Part shown: positions 49,401 to 61,681 of the stretch, piece by piece | Layout of the letters: every line of letters starts with the position of its first letter | Position numbering within the stretch: the stretch's first letter is position 1 | NCBI GenBank assembly: GCA_013396635.1 | Contig: WBMW01005527.1 | Span: 1,041,540 to 1,105,539 of the forward strand | DNA length: 64,000 nucleotides | Source of the DNA: Penelope pileata | Lineage: Eukaryota > Chordata > Aves > Galliformes > Cracidae | Reading direction: 5' to 3' | Position numbers and translations under genes: made by a program | Notes under the pieces: model-generated | The model's database searches: none | Told to the model about the DNA's origin: nothing | What the model saw: the letters and a program-made list of their open reading frames with translations, nothing else

Positions 49401-52400
49401 ATTCATAAGGAAGTTTTAATCCTCTGCATATTGAGTAAATTATGAAGCTATTACACTGATATCAGTGCATTTCATCTCATTTGTCATTAGCAAGTTACAA
49501 ATTGTTTAACTTCGATACTTTGTCAGCAAAGCTTTGAAATTAGATTTGCAGAAATTAGCATGTACAACAACTTTTAAGAATGAGTTATGAATCACTTGAA
49601 ATGCATCCTTATCAACTGGTATATGCTTAATAGCTTGTGTTTCAATTCTGAGAGGAGGCTCTAGGTCTTGAGTAGATAATACGGATAATATTTAAAAAGA
49701 GGTTTGACAAATTTCTATTCATGTATATTATCAATGATGCATTTCTTTCATGGTCTGTGATGAGTCAGCTGGGACCTGCATGGGGTAAGCATTTCATAGA
49801 AAAAATGGACACAGTGAGTGTGCAGGTGTGTATATACTGCTCTGTAGGTGGGTAGCACAAAGGAGTTTCTCAAAGATATTAAATTAAAACAAAGTGACCA
49901 CTGCGTCTGGATTGCTCAGCTACAGCTACCATATTCCAGGATTTCCTTGCCTAAATAAGAATTAAATCTCAGTTGTTGCATGGCCCTAAATGTTGATTTG
50001 TACTTTGTATGTTTGGAAACTGGGTTTTCCACCTACTCTGCTACTGGTTCCTGAATCTTACATCTTTGTGTTTCCCATGGCAACAGATTTCCCTGTGACT
50101 GAGCAAGTATCATTTTCCTGCTTCAGATGTTAGGAGCATCAGACTGTTCTAAGCTATGAACGCAAAGCTACACACAAAGGGCTGTAAAAGATAATTTATA
50201 AAGAATTTTCTCTGATTATTAGTGGTATTTAAAAAAAACAAACAAACACCATTTTAGCCTACAGATAGATTTATAATTTATTATTCATATAGTGCATGTA
50301 AATATTGCAGGCTCTGATAAGATTTTATTTGAAGCAAAATGTCTTTATTTAATGCTTCAAAACAGAACTCTTGTGAAAAGTTGAGCCAATAGCTCCATTT
50401 GGCTGTTTGCTTTTTGCTGTTATGCTTGGGTTGAGGTTAATTCCCTAATACTTGGGAGAGACTATATGATGTTAATTACAGAAAATGCACCACCATTCTT
50501 CTCTCTTCACAGAAATATCCATTTTTGGTTTTGACGTCCATAGGTAGAAAGGTCATCCTTTTCCCCAGTCAGTTCCCTTATGATAAAAGTTCAGCTATGC
50601 CTACTAATGCTGTCCAGGTCTAATCTTCCCTCCTCTCCCCCCTGCCAAGAGTTAAATTCCCCAGCATGATCACATGCAGCTGAAAGAGCAGAAGGCTCTT
50701 CTGAAAGAGATGTTGGTGGACATACATTGTAGTGATTAATCTCTACTTTTCCAGGTTTGTTTTGTTATGTGTAATAATTCCCTGGGCAACAAGGGTTAGA
50801 AGTTACTCTGCCTGCTGCACCTTGAAGCATCCACACCGATGGATGGATGCTAAGGCTGAAACAAACGTCTGTCTCCTAACTAGAAAGCAGTTAGAAGTCA
50901 CAAATGCAGCACTTGCCATCCATGGATTCTGCCTTGATGGAAACATATCTACTTATGAGCCCCTTACTATTGTGATATTTGAGTTCTGGAATGTTATTAT
51001 GGGTAACAAATTGGCTATGCTGTAGACAACTGTTTGAGTCAAATTCTAGTTCAAAACAGACCAGCTTGGCAGATCATGCCACTTACAATACATGAAAAAG
51101 CCATAGATGCAAAGTCTGTTTTTTTATGCTCAGTGAAATGAAGGTAAATAAAATTCACTTAACAATAAAATGAATATTTTTTTTTTTTTATTGAGGGGTG
51201 GGGGAGGGGAGAGGTGGTAGAGCCAGAACCATGTAATGATTAAACTCCTAGAGGGTACTGTAGGACACTGGTTGACTATGCATTGCAGTTTAAAAGCAGC
51301 CAATTTTTTTGCAATTTTCAAGCCCTGAATATTGCAAGGGCTTTCAACTTGACCATTGAGCCACTTGATTTTTATCTTGTAATAACTTCTCCTGCCTTTT
51401 TGTTAGCTTATGTATGCTGAAAATGCCATTTTATAGCAGTGCTTCGTTCCAAAAATGTGAGCTGGTTCTTCTTTGTGTCATTCTGCCTTTTTTCTGTTGC
51501 TTGTAATGTAGAGACTGGAAATCAATGACTTTGGCTACATCTAAGTGCCAGGATATTTCCCCAGTTTTCTCTATTTCTCATACTGTATTTCTGTGATAAG
51601 TAACATGAAAGTGCATTTGTTTAATTTATTACTTTCTGAAGGGTTTAACATTTGCTTTTTCCTCCCTGTCCTGCAGGTGTATTTTTTTTAAACCTATGTT
51701 ACCTTTAACTTCTGGCACCTAATAAACAGGGTGTAGATTTGTTAGTTGTTAAGCTGTATTGTTTAAATATTTGATATTTTCATTTCTTTCTCTCGGAAGA
51801 AATAAACTACGCTACACTTTGCTAATACTGTTGAAGCATTAAAAGCCAAGAAGGGACTGTAGAAAACCTGGTAGAGGGGTGGTTAGATGAGCTAAGTATT
51901 TCAAATGGTATGGCCACTAAGAGATGTGAATGTTTGATACGCTTTAATTATCTTTGATAAAATTAGTAGTATCACTTCTTATATGGATCCTACAACTTAG
52001 TGATGAACCTGATTTTCATTTGAAATAAAAAAGACCAGTTTTAATTTTGCATGTCTGTTTTCAGATGTGGGCTCCCCAGGAGTAACTGATTCTCTAAGAT
52101 ATGTCTCCCTATAGGGAAAAGTCAGTTCCAGAACTCAATATTCAAGTTCCTAAATGCTGCTTTTTTTTAAAGCTGCTTCAGAGTAACTGTGTCATGCTGC
52201 ACTGCTACTTGTGCTTACTGGTCTGTTTCGTGTTCTTCTTGCATAGATAAAAGAAATAATTCAACTGTTTCAGAATCTATGCTACTAAGTTTGTTTCTAT
52301 GAGAATGGAGTGCAATTTTGCACAATTCTCAGAGCCTTTGTGTCCACCCAGAGCTTACTAATATGCAATAAAATGTAAATATGAAATTTGAAACCTATGT

Positions 52401-53336
52401 TTAAAAATGTTTCTAAAAAGCCATACCTGCTGGCATGAATGGACAGTATTTTCTCAGTACTGGTTTTCTCTTGCATGTTATGGATGACAATGCAACATTG
52501 ATAAGATAAATCTTTGAAGTGATCTGCAATGCTTACCATTCCTCTAAGGTTTAGCTAATTCAGTGAGGTTTTTTTTTTTATTCTGTTTTATATTGTGATT
52601 CATATTTTGTCCCCAAGGAAACCCACCAAAAACCAGACAATTGCCAGGCAATAATCACTGCCAGTGTTTGAAGGATGTCCTTTTGCAAAAGGGAACTAGA
52701 AATGGGTGTAGCCAGTTCTGGCCAGCTCATACAGTTGCAAAGCATTTATTGATCAGGCAGCAAAAATAGAAGCACATCTGTCTATGTGGTGATTTCTGAT
52801 ATTAGATAGTAATAGCTATCAAGAAAGAGTCAAACTTGAATATGGCACAACAGCTCACATCAACTTTATTTTTAGATAATATTATATGAGTTTGATAAGG
52901 CATAATATTGATAAGGCATCACAATAAGAAAAAGATGAAAATCCTTGTTTAATAGGATTGTTTTTTTTTTTTTTATCATATATTGAAGTCTCAGAATTCA
53001 ATATCGTAAATCTTTGTTAGAGAAGGAGGATATTTCCTTTGCAGGTCTGTTGATCAGATCTCTGCAAAATTGCAGATGTGTTGAGAAAAATGGCTTAAAG
53101 AAGTATGAAACACGTGCTGTAATTCTGTTGTTCTTTATTTCTTGATGCAACATTAAATTTCTATTCTTACGAAAACCCAAACCTGACACACAAGAAAAAA
53201 CATCTGCATCAACAAATACTTCAGAATAAAATTTCATAGAATGGTTCTCAAACTTGCCTGGTTGTGGTGAAGGTGCTCAAAAAATAACTTTGGATTTCTG
53301 TCACTTTATTAAATAAAAAGGGGAGCAAAGCCTGTG

Positions 53337-53337
<1 letters not shown>
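46484..53337. other. Long non-coding stretch with G-run and low-complexity patches
   Basis: About 6.9 kb without a supported gene. Noted: C-runs at 47223-47245 (G-quadruplex potential on the minus strand), a GC-richer block at 47640-47960, G-runs after a poly-T at 51172-51215, and a 12-bp direct repeat TTGATAAGGCAT at 52892-52903 and 52908-52919. The 135-codon minus frame 48332-48739 is the longest outside any repeat; its peptide is not recognised. Confidence 0.5.

Positions 53338-53369
<32 letters not shown>
53338..53369. repeat. Poly(T) run of 32
   Basis: An uninterrupted run of 32 T. On the minus strand this is poly(A), and could mark the tail of a retrocopy, but the sequence that follows (53370 onward) is not recognised as a gene or SINE, and no flanking duplication was found. 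It is treated as a simple repeat. Confidence 0.85.
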
Positions 53370-53372
<3 letters not shown>

Positions 53373-55049
53373 GATTAGTCTCCTTTCTTAAGAGTAGGAG
53401 GAAAATCCTTCCTCTTTCAATGGCAGTAGGATAGGGTGCTATTGGATAGCAGGGTCTAGATTGCTTAGATTTTCAGTAAACTCCTGCAAAACTAGACTTG
53501 TGTGGATTCTGGTTTTAACAGCATTTAGTTGATAATAGAGGAATTTTTCAGAAATATTGATATAAAATTGTCAATTCCCAAGGACTTTTGTCCGCTGCCG
53601 AGAAGATGGCTTCTTAATGTTGTAGAGTATTTAAGGAATGCTTACAATTTTAATAGTGAAGGTTATTGAGCTTTCCTTATGTGAAACAACTTGGACAGAC
53701 CAGAACTCTTTGCTCTTGGGCTTGAAGATGGAACCTTTCATTGCAGCCTTCAAACTGTGTGTAACATAATGCACGCATCTGGAACTTGCATTGCTCTCAT
53801 GCAATGTACATACATTGTACATATGTACAAGCATATGAACTTTGAACTTTTTCAGTTCCTGTTTTCCATTAGCCCTTAACCAGAGATTTCAGAAATCCAC
53901 ATTTAAGAATGTCCAGCTATTTACAAAAACTGAAGTTACCATTACTGTTATTTCTTATACTTCCACACACATTTCTTTACCTCTTAAATATGGAGTACTT
54001 CTTTCTTTCAAGAAGCAGCAAGCTTTATAGTGTTTTCTACCAGTTATTTTAGTATCACCATAAAAATCGCTTTCCCCTTGCACCTATAAAAGTCATAATT
54101 TGCTGCAAGCTCAGTGGAACTATTTGTAATATTATTTTAGGTTTGGTCTTTGTCGTGAGCCCAATGGGCAGATTTAGTCGAGAAATGAGACTGCAGATTG
54201 AATGGAAAGAGGCTCTTCCTTCTTGAAGAAGAAAAGGAGTTACAGTAACTTACTAGCAACTTAATCCCGTGTCTTTGTTTATATTGAGGCTTTATGATGA
54301 CTGAGAGATGTTCATGAGGAATGCTCTTTGAGGTGACTAAAATGCAAATTTACAATGGTCAGGCCTTGATCTTTGAGGGTAAACAACACTAACAGAGCAA
54401 CCAGAAATGCAAACTGAGCTGTTCTGCTGTACCTGGCAAGCTAAAATAAATTTAGCACGTCAGTTCATTGTAGCTTAAGCTTCACATCTAAATGTCAAAT
54501 ATGTGGGCATTTTATTTACCAATTAGCTTTGTCTTTGCCTGTTCTCTGTGATTTGTAGGCATCTATCTTTGCTAATCTTAAAATGTAATCTGCAAGGATT
54601 TTATTTATAGCATTTGTAGCTGTTTCTTGATAGTAACAAAAGCTTTATGAAGCATTTTTTTTCTCTGGTTATCAAAATTATAAAGGCCTACCTTTTAAAT
54701 CCTTGTCATACTGTGTGGTTTTCTTTTTTATTTTTTTTTTTTCCAGTGGGGGAAAAAAAAAATCTGTATTATGACTGAGCAAATGAACTGAGTTTGTGTG
54801 TTGACATTTCCAAAATTATGAGGGGGGAAGGGAGCAAGAGCATTTGACTTGTTGTGGTTAGAACAACTGAGGGCTAGCTGGGTCATGTCACAGCAATTGC
54901 CACCTCAGTCCTTAAGATGGTTGTGTGCTCTGACAGTCAGCATCCTGGATCCCCTTAGCTTCTTCCCCCATAAAGACTTCTTGTCATCAATAAAAGATGT
55001 CTTTTATTCCTTCTTGTTTCTGTAATATTGTAGGGAAACAGTTGATCCC
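53370..55049. other. Non-coding stretch with a palindrome cluster
   Basis: A perfect 16-bp palindrome (TTGTACATATGTACAA, 53815-53830) sits next to CAATGTACATACATTG. An AATAAA occurs at about 54989-54994 in a CATAAAG/ATCAATAAAAG context. No gene was recognised. Confidence 0.45.
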
Positions 55050-55435
55050 AGCATGAACTGATGACTGAGCACATGGTGGAGGGGCGTGGCTGGCCTGGGG
55101 AATACGGGCAGACCACTTGCACCTGTGACTGGAAGGGGTGGAGCTGGGGCGGGGTTGCCCCAGGCTTAGATAAGGGCCAGCCAGGCAGAGAGGGAAGGGG
55201 CTTGAGAGAGAGAAGACTGAGAAGTTTGAGAGAGAATATTGGGAACTGGTTGGAGGAGCGGCAGCATGTGGAAGCAGCAGAGACCCTAGCTCCAGGTGAA
55301 ATGAACAGCATAGTTGTTAAGAGTTTTGGGACTTTTTCCGTTGCAAATATCCCATTCCTAAATAATCTGCTGTCATCTGGAGCCTTAATTGAGTGCCAGA
55401 ACATGCTTGGACTGAAAACTGCAAAGTCCTTCTAG
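55050..55435 (+). promoter_or_regulatory. GC-rich LTR-like or promoter-like segment (+)
   Basis: The first part holds a GGGGCGTGGC box (55081-55090, KLF/CACCC type), an E-box in GCACCTGTG (about 55119), a GC box GGGGCGGGG (55146-55154) and AGATAAGGG (55168-55176). The last is either a GATA motif or a decayed TATA box. A GAGA-rich purine stretch follows (about 55190-55245). After about 190 bases comes CTAAATAATCTGC (55358-55370), which looks like a decayed AATAAA, then an LTR-like end. That order (GC boxes, TATA-like site, purine leader, poly(A)-like signal) is that of a retroviral LTR U3-R-U5, but the family is not recognised and no TG...CA ends or target duplication were defined. A non-coding RNA promoter with a donor site at CCAG|GTGAAA (about 55295) is the alternative. 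The 149- and 124-codon frames on opposite strands reflect GC-richness. Confidence 0.4.
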
Positions 55436-58265
55436 ATTAGAATGAATTCTAAGAATTAAGTAGCTATTAATGCTAATTTAATAATTGTAACTGACTTAAT
55501 ATTCTCTTATGCTAAGCTCTTCTCAGCCCACGTTTGTGTACCCAACTCTTCTCAGTGCTACTTGCTTGAAGACTTCTAAATGATGTGAAATTAATATGTT
55601 GTGTGGTGTATTTGCGTGGCATAATCTAGAGCATCTGGTTTCAATAAACAAGTAAGGAGCCTCAGCTTCCCATCAGTAGAGGAGCCTGAGGAAAGGTACT
55701 GCTCTCACGTAATGGCATGATTAACCATGTGTTACTTCTAGCCTTCAGTGTATCCTAATAAGGATACTTTCACATCTAGTTAGATCAAGCACTTCTTTAA
55801 AGAATGGGCAGCCCAGTCTCTGTATTCTCTAAAAAGTCTCTTTTAAAGAACTTAACAGCATCTTTTCCTGATAGTCTCCATTACTCACCATTTGTTCAAA
55901 AGGTAATATGTATTCCCTGAAATCAATACCTGTCAGAGGCCTGTGCTCTTGAGCCCTCTTACAGACCTGGCTCAGAGCTTGTTAACTCTCAGCCCTTTCT
56001 GGACTGTGTCTCGTTTAACGCTGCTGGACTCTGTCTTCAACCCCTACTGCTTGGTTTTCTGCTTAAGCCAACCCAGAGTCCTCTCTTCAGGTTTGCTGCT
56101 TGCATGTGCTTCTCTGTTCTGAGGTTTTATGACTGACTTGTCATCAGCAGTTCTGCTGTTGTAGAGTTGATCTGATGGAGCCCCAACTATAATTGATCAC
56201 TAATTGTGAGTAGACTGACTTTGTTTTTCTAACATCTCATAAGAATGTACTTTGCTTTCCTACTGTAGGACACAGGACCAGTGTGTCCTGCTCTGAAGGG
56301 CTCAAGTGCCACCAGGCCAAGCTGTGCTCACACTGCAGCTGGCTGGCACGCCGGCTGTCTCTGTACCAGGAGGCCTGTGCAGTTCTGTGGTTGTTGTCTG
56401 CAGGCTGAGAGCAGTAGCTGTTTGCAAGGGCAGGTGTCTGGCTCCATGAGCAGATGTTCCTGCATCTAGGTGCTGTTTGTCATTATAATGAGTTGGCTTC
56501 TTACCATCTCATTTCCAAATGGCCTTAATGTGCTTGTAACCACCAGTTCCCATATTGTGGCCACAGGCTGATTTATGGGTTCCTGTCTTGCTGACCAACC
56601 TGCTGAAGCTTCCTGCGTACTGCTTATGCATTTGAAATGTTTGATGTGGTTTTCATTGTCTGGATAGTCTCAAGATTGGGGTAAAAGGCCATATTTGGCA
56701 ACCATAATGAGTGAAACCCTTCACACCAATGCACTCCTACCCATTCCTGCATTGGGTCACTTGTCCAAAAGTAAGTTTTATGACTGTCAGTATGAAACAG
56801 TTCCTGAAAGCTGTAGGAAACAGGCTGCTGGCTGCATATTAAGCTTGCTTCATGCTCTGACAAATGATTATTTGTAAATGAGCAAGAAGATAAGAGTTCA
56901 AGTAAGAGTCCATTTATTCAGCTCTGCAGTATAAATAGCTGGTGCATATATTGTTTGAATTAATTTCATTTGACCTTGATTCGTAGGACTGTCTTGAAAA
57001 GGGGATTTGTCTGAGTGTCAGCAGACAGAGAAGACTAGATCTTTTCATTAGGGGAACCGAGGACGTGGTTCTGATGGTCTGGAGGGGAGATGGGAAAGAA
57101 AAATATGCAACAGGGACTGTGGCTGAAGTGCAGCTGTAGCTTGCTGACACTGAATATGAGACTACTTATGAATGCTCCAACTCCATCATTTAGAGTTTAA
57201 AGTTGATGGTTCATCTCCAAAAGTCCGCATAAAAATATGCGTAACAAAACTGAAGCATTTGTAAAAGTTTATTTCACAAATTAATGCTTGAAAAATACTT
57301 TTCACTCCAGCTGGTGTGAAAATAGGCTGCTTCTAAATACAGCTTTTTTTTTTTCTTTTGAAGTAGAAGAAAAATGACTTACAATATGAACATTTGTTAG
57401 GAATTCAAACTTCCAACAGCGTTGTTAGTAGTCAGTTTCTCAGTTGATTCCCTACCTGGATTTTTTCTAGTGATGCTCCCAAGGGGGAAAGCTGCTATGT
57501 GAAGGGCACTGATATTTTGCTCAAAAAGCCTAAATACTAAGGATGAATTCTCTATACTGAGTTTCTTCAGACAGTGTTAACAAAATTGCTACAAGCAGTA
57601 TATTTGGGAGGGAGGGTGTTGTTAAAGCCAGGTGAGGACCAAGCTCCAGGTGCTGGACACATGGGGCAGGGCTGAAACAGGGCAAGCTCTGCTACAACAA
57701 GTCTAATAAATACAGAAGTAGATTGTGCCAAGAAGTCTTCCTTCAGATTAGTTGGTGTTTGGGATTTCTTATGGTGCCACTGAGTAGTAACAGAGAAATA
57801 ATCTTTATGTACAACACTACTTGACCATTACGTTGGTCATGTGGCTGTACAATTTGCCAGAAAATAAAGCTTAATTTGAAAAAAGTCATTAAAAAATATT
57901 GGGAGAAAGGAAAAATGTCTGGGAACACTTAGACCAGTCGGACATTTTTCCCTCCCATACAGATTTTTGAGGCCACACTCCACTCAATTGTGGATATTGA
58001 GGAACACAACTTCCCCGGATTGTGTGTGTGTCACAATGAAAAGCACGTGTACTTTGCATGCTACCTCTCATCTTTTCAAGTGAGAATGCAGCTTCCTGGA
58101 GTAAAGCTTTTCAATATATACAAAGTCAACATTTTATTTCTGCGTTTTGAAATTTCAACAAAATGTGTTTGGTTTTCAACCATAACATCAGTGCTATCAA
58201 TTGCTCGTTTAACAATAAAAGTACTTGAAGGAGGAATACCAGGATCCTGCATGGCGAATGTGCTG
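55436..58265. other. Non-coding stretch, one GC-richer exon-like patch
   Basis: At about 56269-56470 a GC-richer patch follows a splice-acceptor-like CCTACTGTAG and has a donor-like CAG|GTGTCTG within it. Its 62-codon frame is cysteine-rich but matches no known domain. The rest is AT-rich with no gene or repeat recognised. Confidence 0.45.
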
Positions 58266-58340
58266 TCATAGAATCACAGAAACACACGGTTGGAAAGGAC
58301 CTACAAGGTCATCTAGTAATCTGTCGATGACAACCTCAGC
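58266..58340 (-). mobile_element. Short CR1 3' fragment (-)
   Basis: TCATAGAATCACAGAAACAC then GGTTGGAAAGGACCTACAAG (58288-58307) and GTCATCTAG form the reverse CR1 3' end, with the familiar CCAACC site degraded just after. Similarity fades near 58340. It is about 75 bp and 5'-truncated. The 101-codon frame crossing it (58225-58530) is not a gene. Confidence 0.85.
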
Positions 58341-61141
58341 AATACAGATGTGTACTTCATGTTGTACTAACAGGGGACTGAAATCACTTTTGCTTTCAGT
58401 TGCCCTAATATGGAAATGCATAAAAAAGGATGATGGGCTTTTTTCCCAGACTCCTTTGCCAACAACAGCATGCTGCTTTCCTTTCTCACAGTCTTTGTCT
58501 CATAGGCAGAGCAGACATGTCAGTGCCTAACAACTAACTGGAAAATAGTGCATTATTCAAACAAGTTTTGTATCATTGGCGCGTAATATTTGTAAGGCCT
58601 GAAATAGATCTGCAAGCAGTTAAATCGGTGCTCCAGGAAATGGTTTAGGCTTTGAAAATGAGACCACTTAAAACAACTTGAACTGACTTCTCCAACCAGC
58701 ATAGCTAACAGAATAAGTTTGAGAGCAGGAGAGAAAGCACCTCCATGTTGCACTAATACTTAGTGCTTCTCTGGCAAATTGAACAGTTGTGTGTACATAT
58801 ATACCCACAGCTATGTTCTTGTTGGGAATAATTCTGTAAGACCTTACAGTTAACTTTGGCAGGTTGTTAGCAAGGACTTTGTGCCAAAGGGAAGCTTCTG
58901 GGTATCTTGTTTAACTGAATGTGAGGAAAATAAATGTGTGGAAAAAAATAGGTCTAATTTAACCTTTAAGTAAATAGATAATGACAAGAATTATTTTGTG
59001 TACTTCACACATGTTTCTGTCGACATAATGTGTGCAAACTTCTTGCCAAGCTCCCAACTCATCAGACAGATGGTAGGTAATAATACTGTAACAGGGCATA
59101 AGTAACTAAAACTATACTTTTGTTGGTAACTGAGAGCAGAAACAGTTTGACCAATTTGACTTATGACCCAAAGGCATGCTAATCAGTGGGAGAAGATTCC
59201 TGCTGGGGAAGTTTCCTTACATTTCATTCTTCTGAAATGGTGCTATTTGAAAAAAGTAGAACTCAGAGTATTGTTTAAACAGAGGGATATGATTTTGGAG
59301 GTGTTCTGTTATTGTTTTTGAGGGGTTGTTGGGGTGTTTGTTGTAGTAGAATGAAAATGAGTGGTGCAGTTTTCTCTTAAACGTGAATTCAGATTTTCTC
59401 AAGTAATAGTTGCTGATTTGTCACGTAAAAGTGATTTTTGTGGCTTCCAGAAAATAGAGGAAAATACACAATTTACCAGGTGAATGGGATGTTTTAACTG
59501 AAAATTTTTTCATTCTACAGATTTCAGCAAAGAAAGAAAAAAGTAGAAAATGCAGAAACGCTTTAATGTCATGTTTGTCCATTTGGTTATTTAGCATGTG
59601 AACTGTGGCCAATTCGTAGAAGTGCTGCACCATGATGCCCAGTCTGTTCAGATGTCTTCTCCTGCAGCTTCACTGTTTGGACAGGGGGAAGCTGAAGGCT
59701 GCTTTTGGATCTGTTGTAGGTCTAGAGACGAGAAGCTTGGTTATAACTGCTTACAGTACCAGAAGGCCTAGGTCTACTGGATTTCCCCAGGACAGGCATT
59801 CCTGCCCATGGGATAGGAGGGGATGGGGAAACGCTTCCTCTGGATCTGAGCCGGGCATTAAATCCCAAAATGATAAATTAGTTACTTGTAAGACTCTGAG
59901 GCAGTAAGACAATGTGATATTTGTCATAGTGTTGCTTACTAAATGTAAATTGTACAAACCTGATTACATTTTGGTTCTTTTCTCAAAAACTTTTTCAAGT
60001 AATTTTCCTCTTCACATGTTAGTTTCCTTGGTTAATAGAGGCAGTTGAGAGGAAATGGAGTTCTTATCTTTCTTTCAGAAGTTCCTGCCTATTGGCAAAG
60101 GGTTATCAACGAGAGGCAGGGACATGCTCCTTAAGAGTATGCTTGAGAGAAGACCTATACGTGCTGTGGACTTTATTTTAGTAATGAACTGTGCACATGG
60201 GGTTCACAAAAGCTAAAATAAATGAGTAAGATGGTGTTTGTCAGTACACGACGCTTTCTTTATGCTTTTCATAACTCTTACTTGACTCTGTTGTTCCATC
60301 TATGATAACAGAATAGATGATTACTAATCTGGTAAAACAAATGTAATACTTGTTTCTTAAGAAATGAAATCTTACTAGTTAAACAGCAGCAAAAAAAATA
60401 AAAATAAAAATAAAAAAATCCCCCAAATCTGTGGCTCCTGTGTTCAGGAAAAAGAAATACAATTCTTATGGTGTAACAAAATGTCTGGGTAGACTGTTCT
60501 CAAACGAGTTCTCATTAGTCTATTTCTGATAGCTGTTCGTACAGTTTGTGTGCAGTGACCTAAAAGATTGGTCCTTAGATGGCACTAGGGTAAAACAATC
60601 TGACAGAAGATGTCCAACACAAAAAACATTCCTGCAAATGTGTTCTTTCCCACCCTTGGGAGATTGTTACGTCTCTTAACTGTACATCCTGTGTTTGAAT
60701 GAATTGTTTTATCTCTAACCACATTTCTTCTCTGTACGCTAGTTGTCTAGGAAAGATATCCACAACTTGTGCATTAGATGTTCTTATCCACACGTGCAGG
60801 ATGATGAAGGTGCTAAATTAGGTTTTGTGGTCTCATAGTAGTAAAAGTATATGCAGCACTGATTTAAGTGGGAATGGGATAGAGGTGTGATAATCACATA
60901 AGACCAAAGAAGGTGACAGAGAGGCTATTTTACAATTAACTTGTTTTTTCCTAAATCTGCTACTATTCCAGATCTCTCTGGACGTGCTGTGTTACCAATG
61001 AGGTTAAACAGTACCATTCAACATATATTTAAAACATTTGCATTATGGCTGTGCACTGTGCATTTCTACAGAACAGTCTGTACTTTGATTTCTTGTTTAT
61101 TCCTAATTAATTCAGATCTCTATAGAAATAGATATCACTTA
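58341..61141. other. Non-coding AT-rich stretch
   Basis: Contains an (AAAAT)n run at 60391-60417. The 91-codon frame at 59632-59907 lies in a slightly GC-richer patch with no recognisable domain. No gene recognised. Confidence 0.5.
60391..60417. repeat. (AAAAT)n / A-rich simple repeat
   Basis: A run of eight A is followed by TAAAAATAAAAATAAAAAAAT, a short A-rich pentamer/hexamer repeat. Confidence 0.8.
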
Positions 61142-61681
61142 GGTTACTCTGAAAGTAATGCCTCCTATTTTTTTTCCATGGAAACCACAACAAAGATCAC
61201 ATGAACACTGTTTGATAGAGCACATTCTCGGCTACAAAGCACTATTTTTCAACATAGTCACCACCATTAGTTAAGCATTTCTGCCAGGGATGAACAAGAG
61301 CCTGCATGCTGTGCTCATCAAAATCTGCATGGCCATCCAGAGCATGGCTTGTCTTTCACATCTGTCACCACTGCTGAAGCACACCACCCACCACCTCACT
61401 GTGCTCACACCCACTGTTTGGTCTCCATAAACATTCAGCAAGTATCAATGGATGTCAATGGGCGCAGTGTTTTTCACATGGAGGAATTCAGTTCCACGCC
61501 TTTGTTTCATTCTCACCTCCTTGTCAGAGTGGCCCCCTGCTACCATCTGTCACAAAGCGACAACATGGGATGGGATATTGGTGGGAAGGTTCATCCTCTA
61601 CTGCTGTACCGCCAACATCCACCTCTGATGTCAAGGGCCAACATAATAAAATAGGAAGTATAACTTTCGGAGCAGCCCTTG
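61142..61681 (-). mobile_element. Galluhop-like mariner MITE, longer deletion variant (copy 3)
   Basis: About 540 bp. The left end is GGTTACTCTGAAAGTAATGC (61142-61161) after TA. The right end, GTATAACTTTCGGAGCAGCC (61658-61677), is followed by CTTG and TA (61682-61683). The inner parts match copies 1 and 2, including the helix-turn-helix segment on the minus strand and the C-terminal part next to the left repeat. It keeps a stretch that copies 1 and 2 lack: CATGGCCATCCAGAGCATGG then CTTGTCTTTCACAT (61328-61361), which on the minus strand encodes a KDKP-SGWP-like motif that follows the helix-turn-helix in mariner transposases. The deletion junction is thus different. The frame is broken and the catalytic core is missing. 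Confidence 0.88.

Noticed and set aside
54955..55435. 149-codon minus and 124-codon plus frames
   Set aside because: Overlapping opposite frames in a GC-rich segment, with no domain. The segment is better explained as LTR-like or promoter-like.
57600..57730. GC-richer piece resembling an LTR or CR1 5' part
   Set aside because: No diagnostic block matched on inspection.
58225..58530. 101-codon plus-strand frame
   Set aside because: Crosses a reverse-oriented CR1 fragment. No recognisable peptide.
61349..61654. 101-codon plus-strand frame
   Set aside because: Shadow of the minus-strand mariner transposase remnant.
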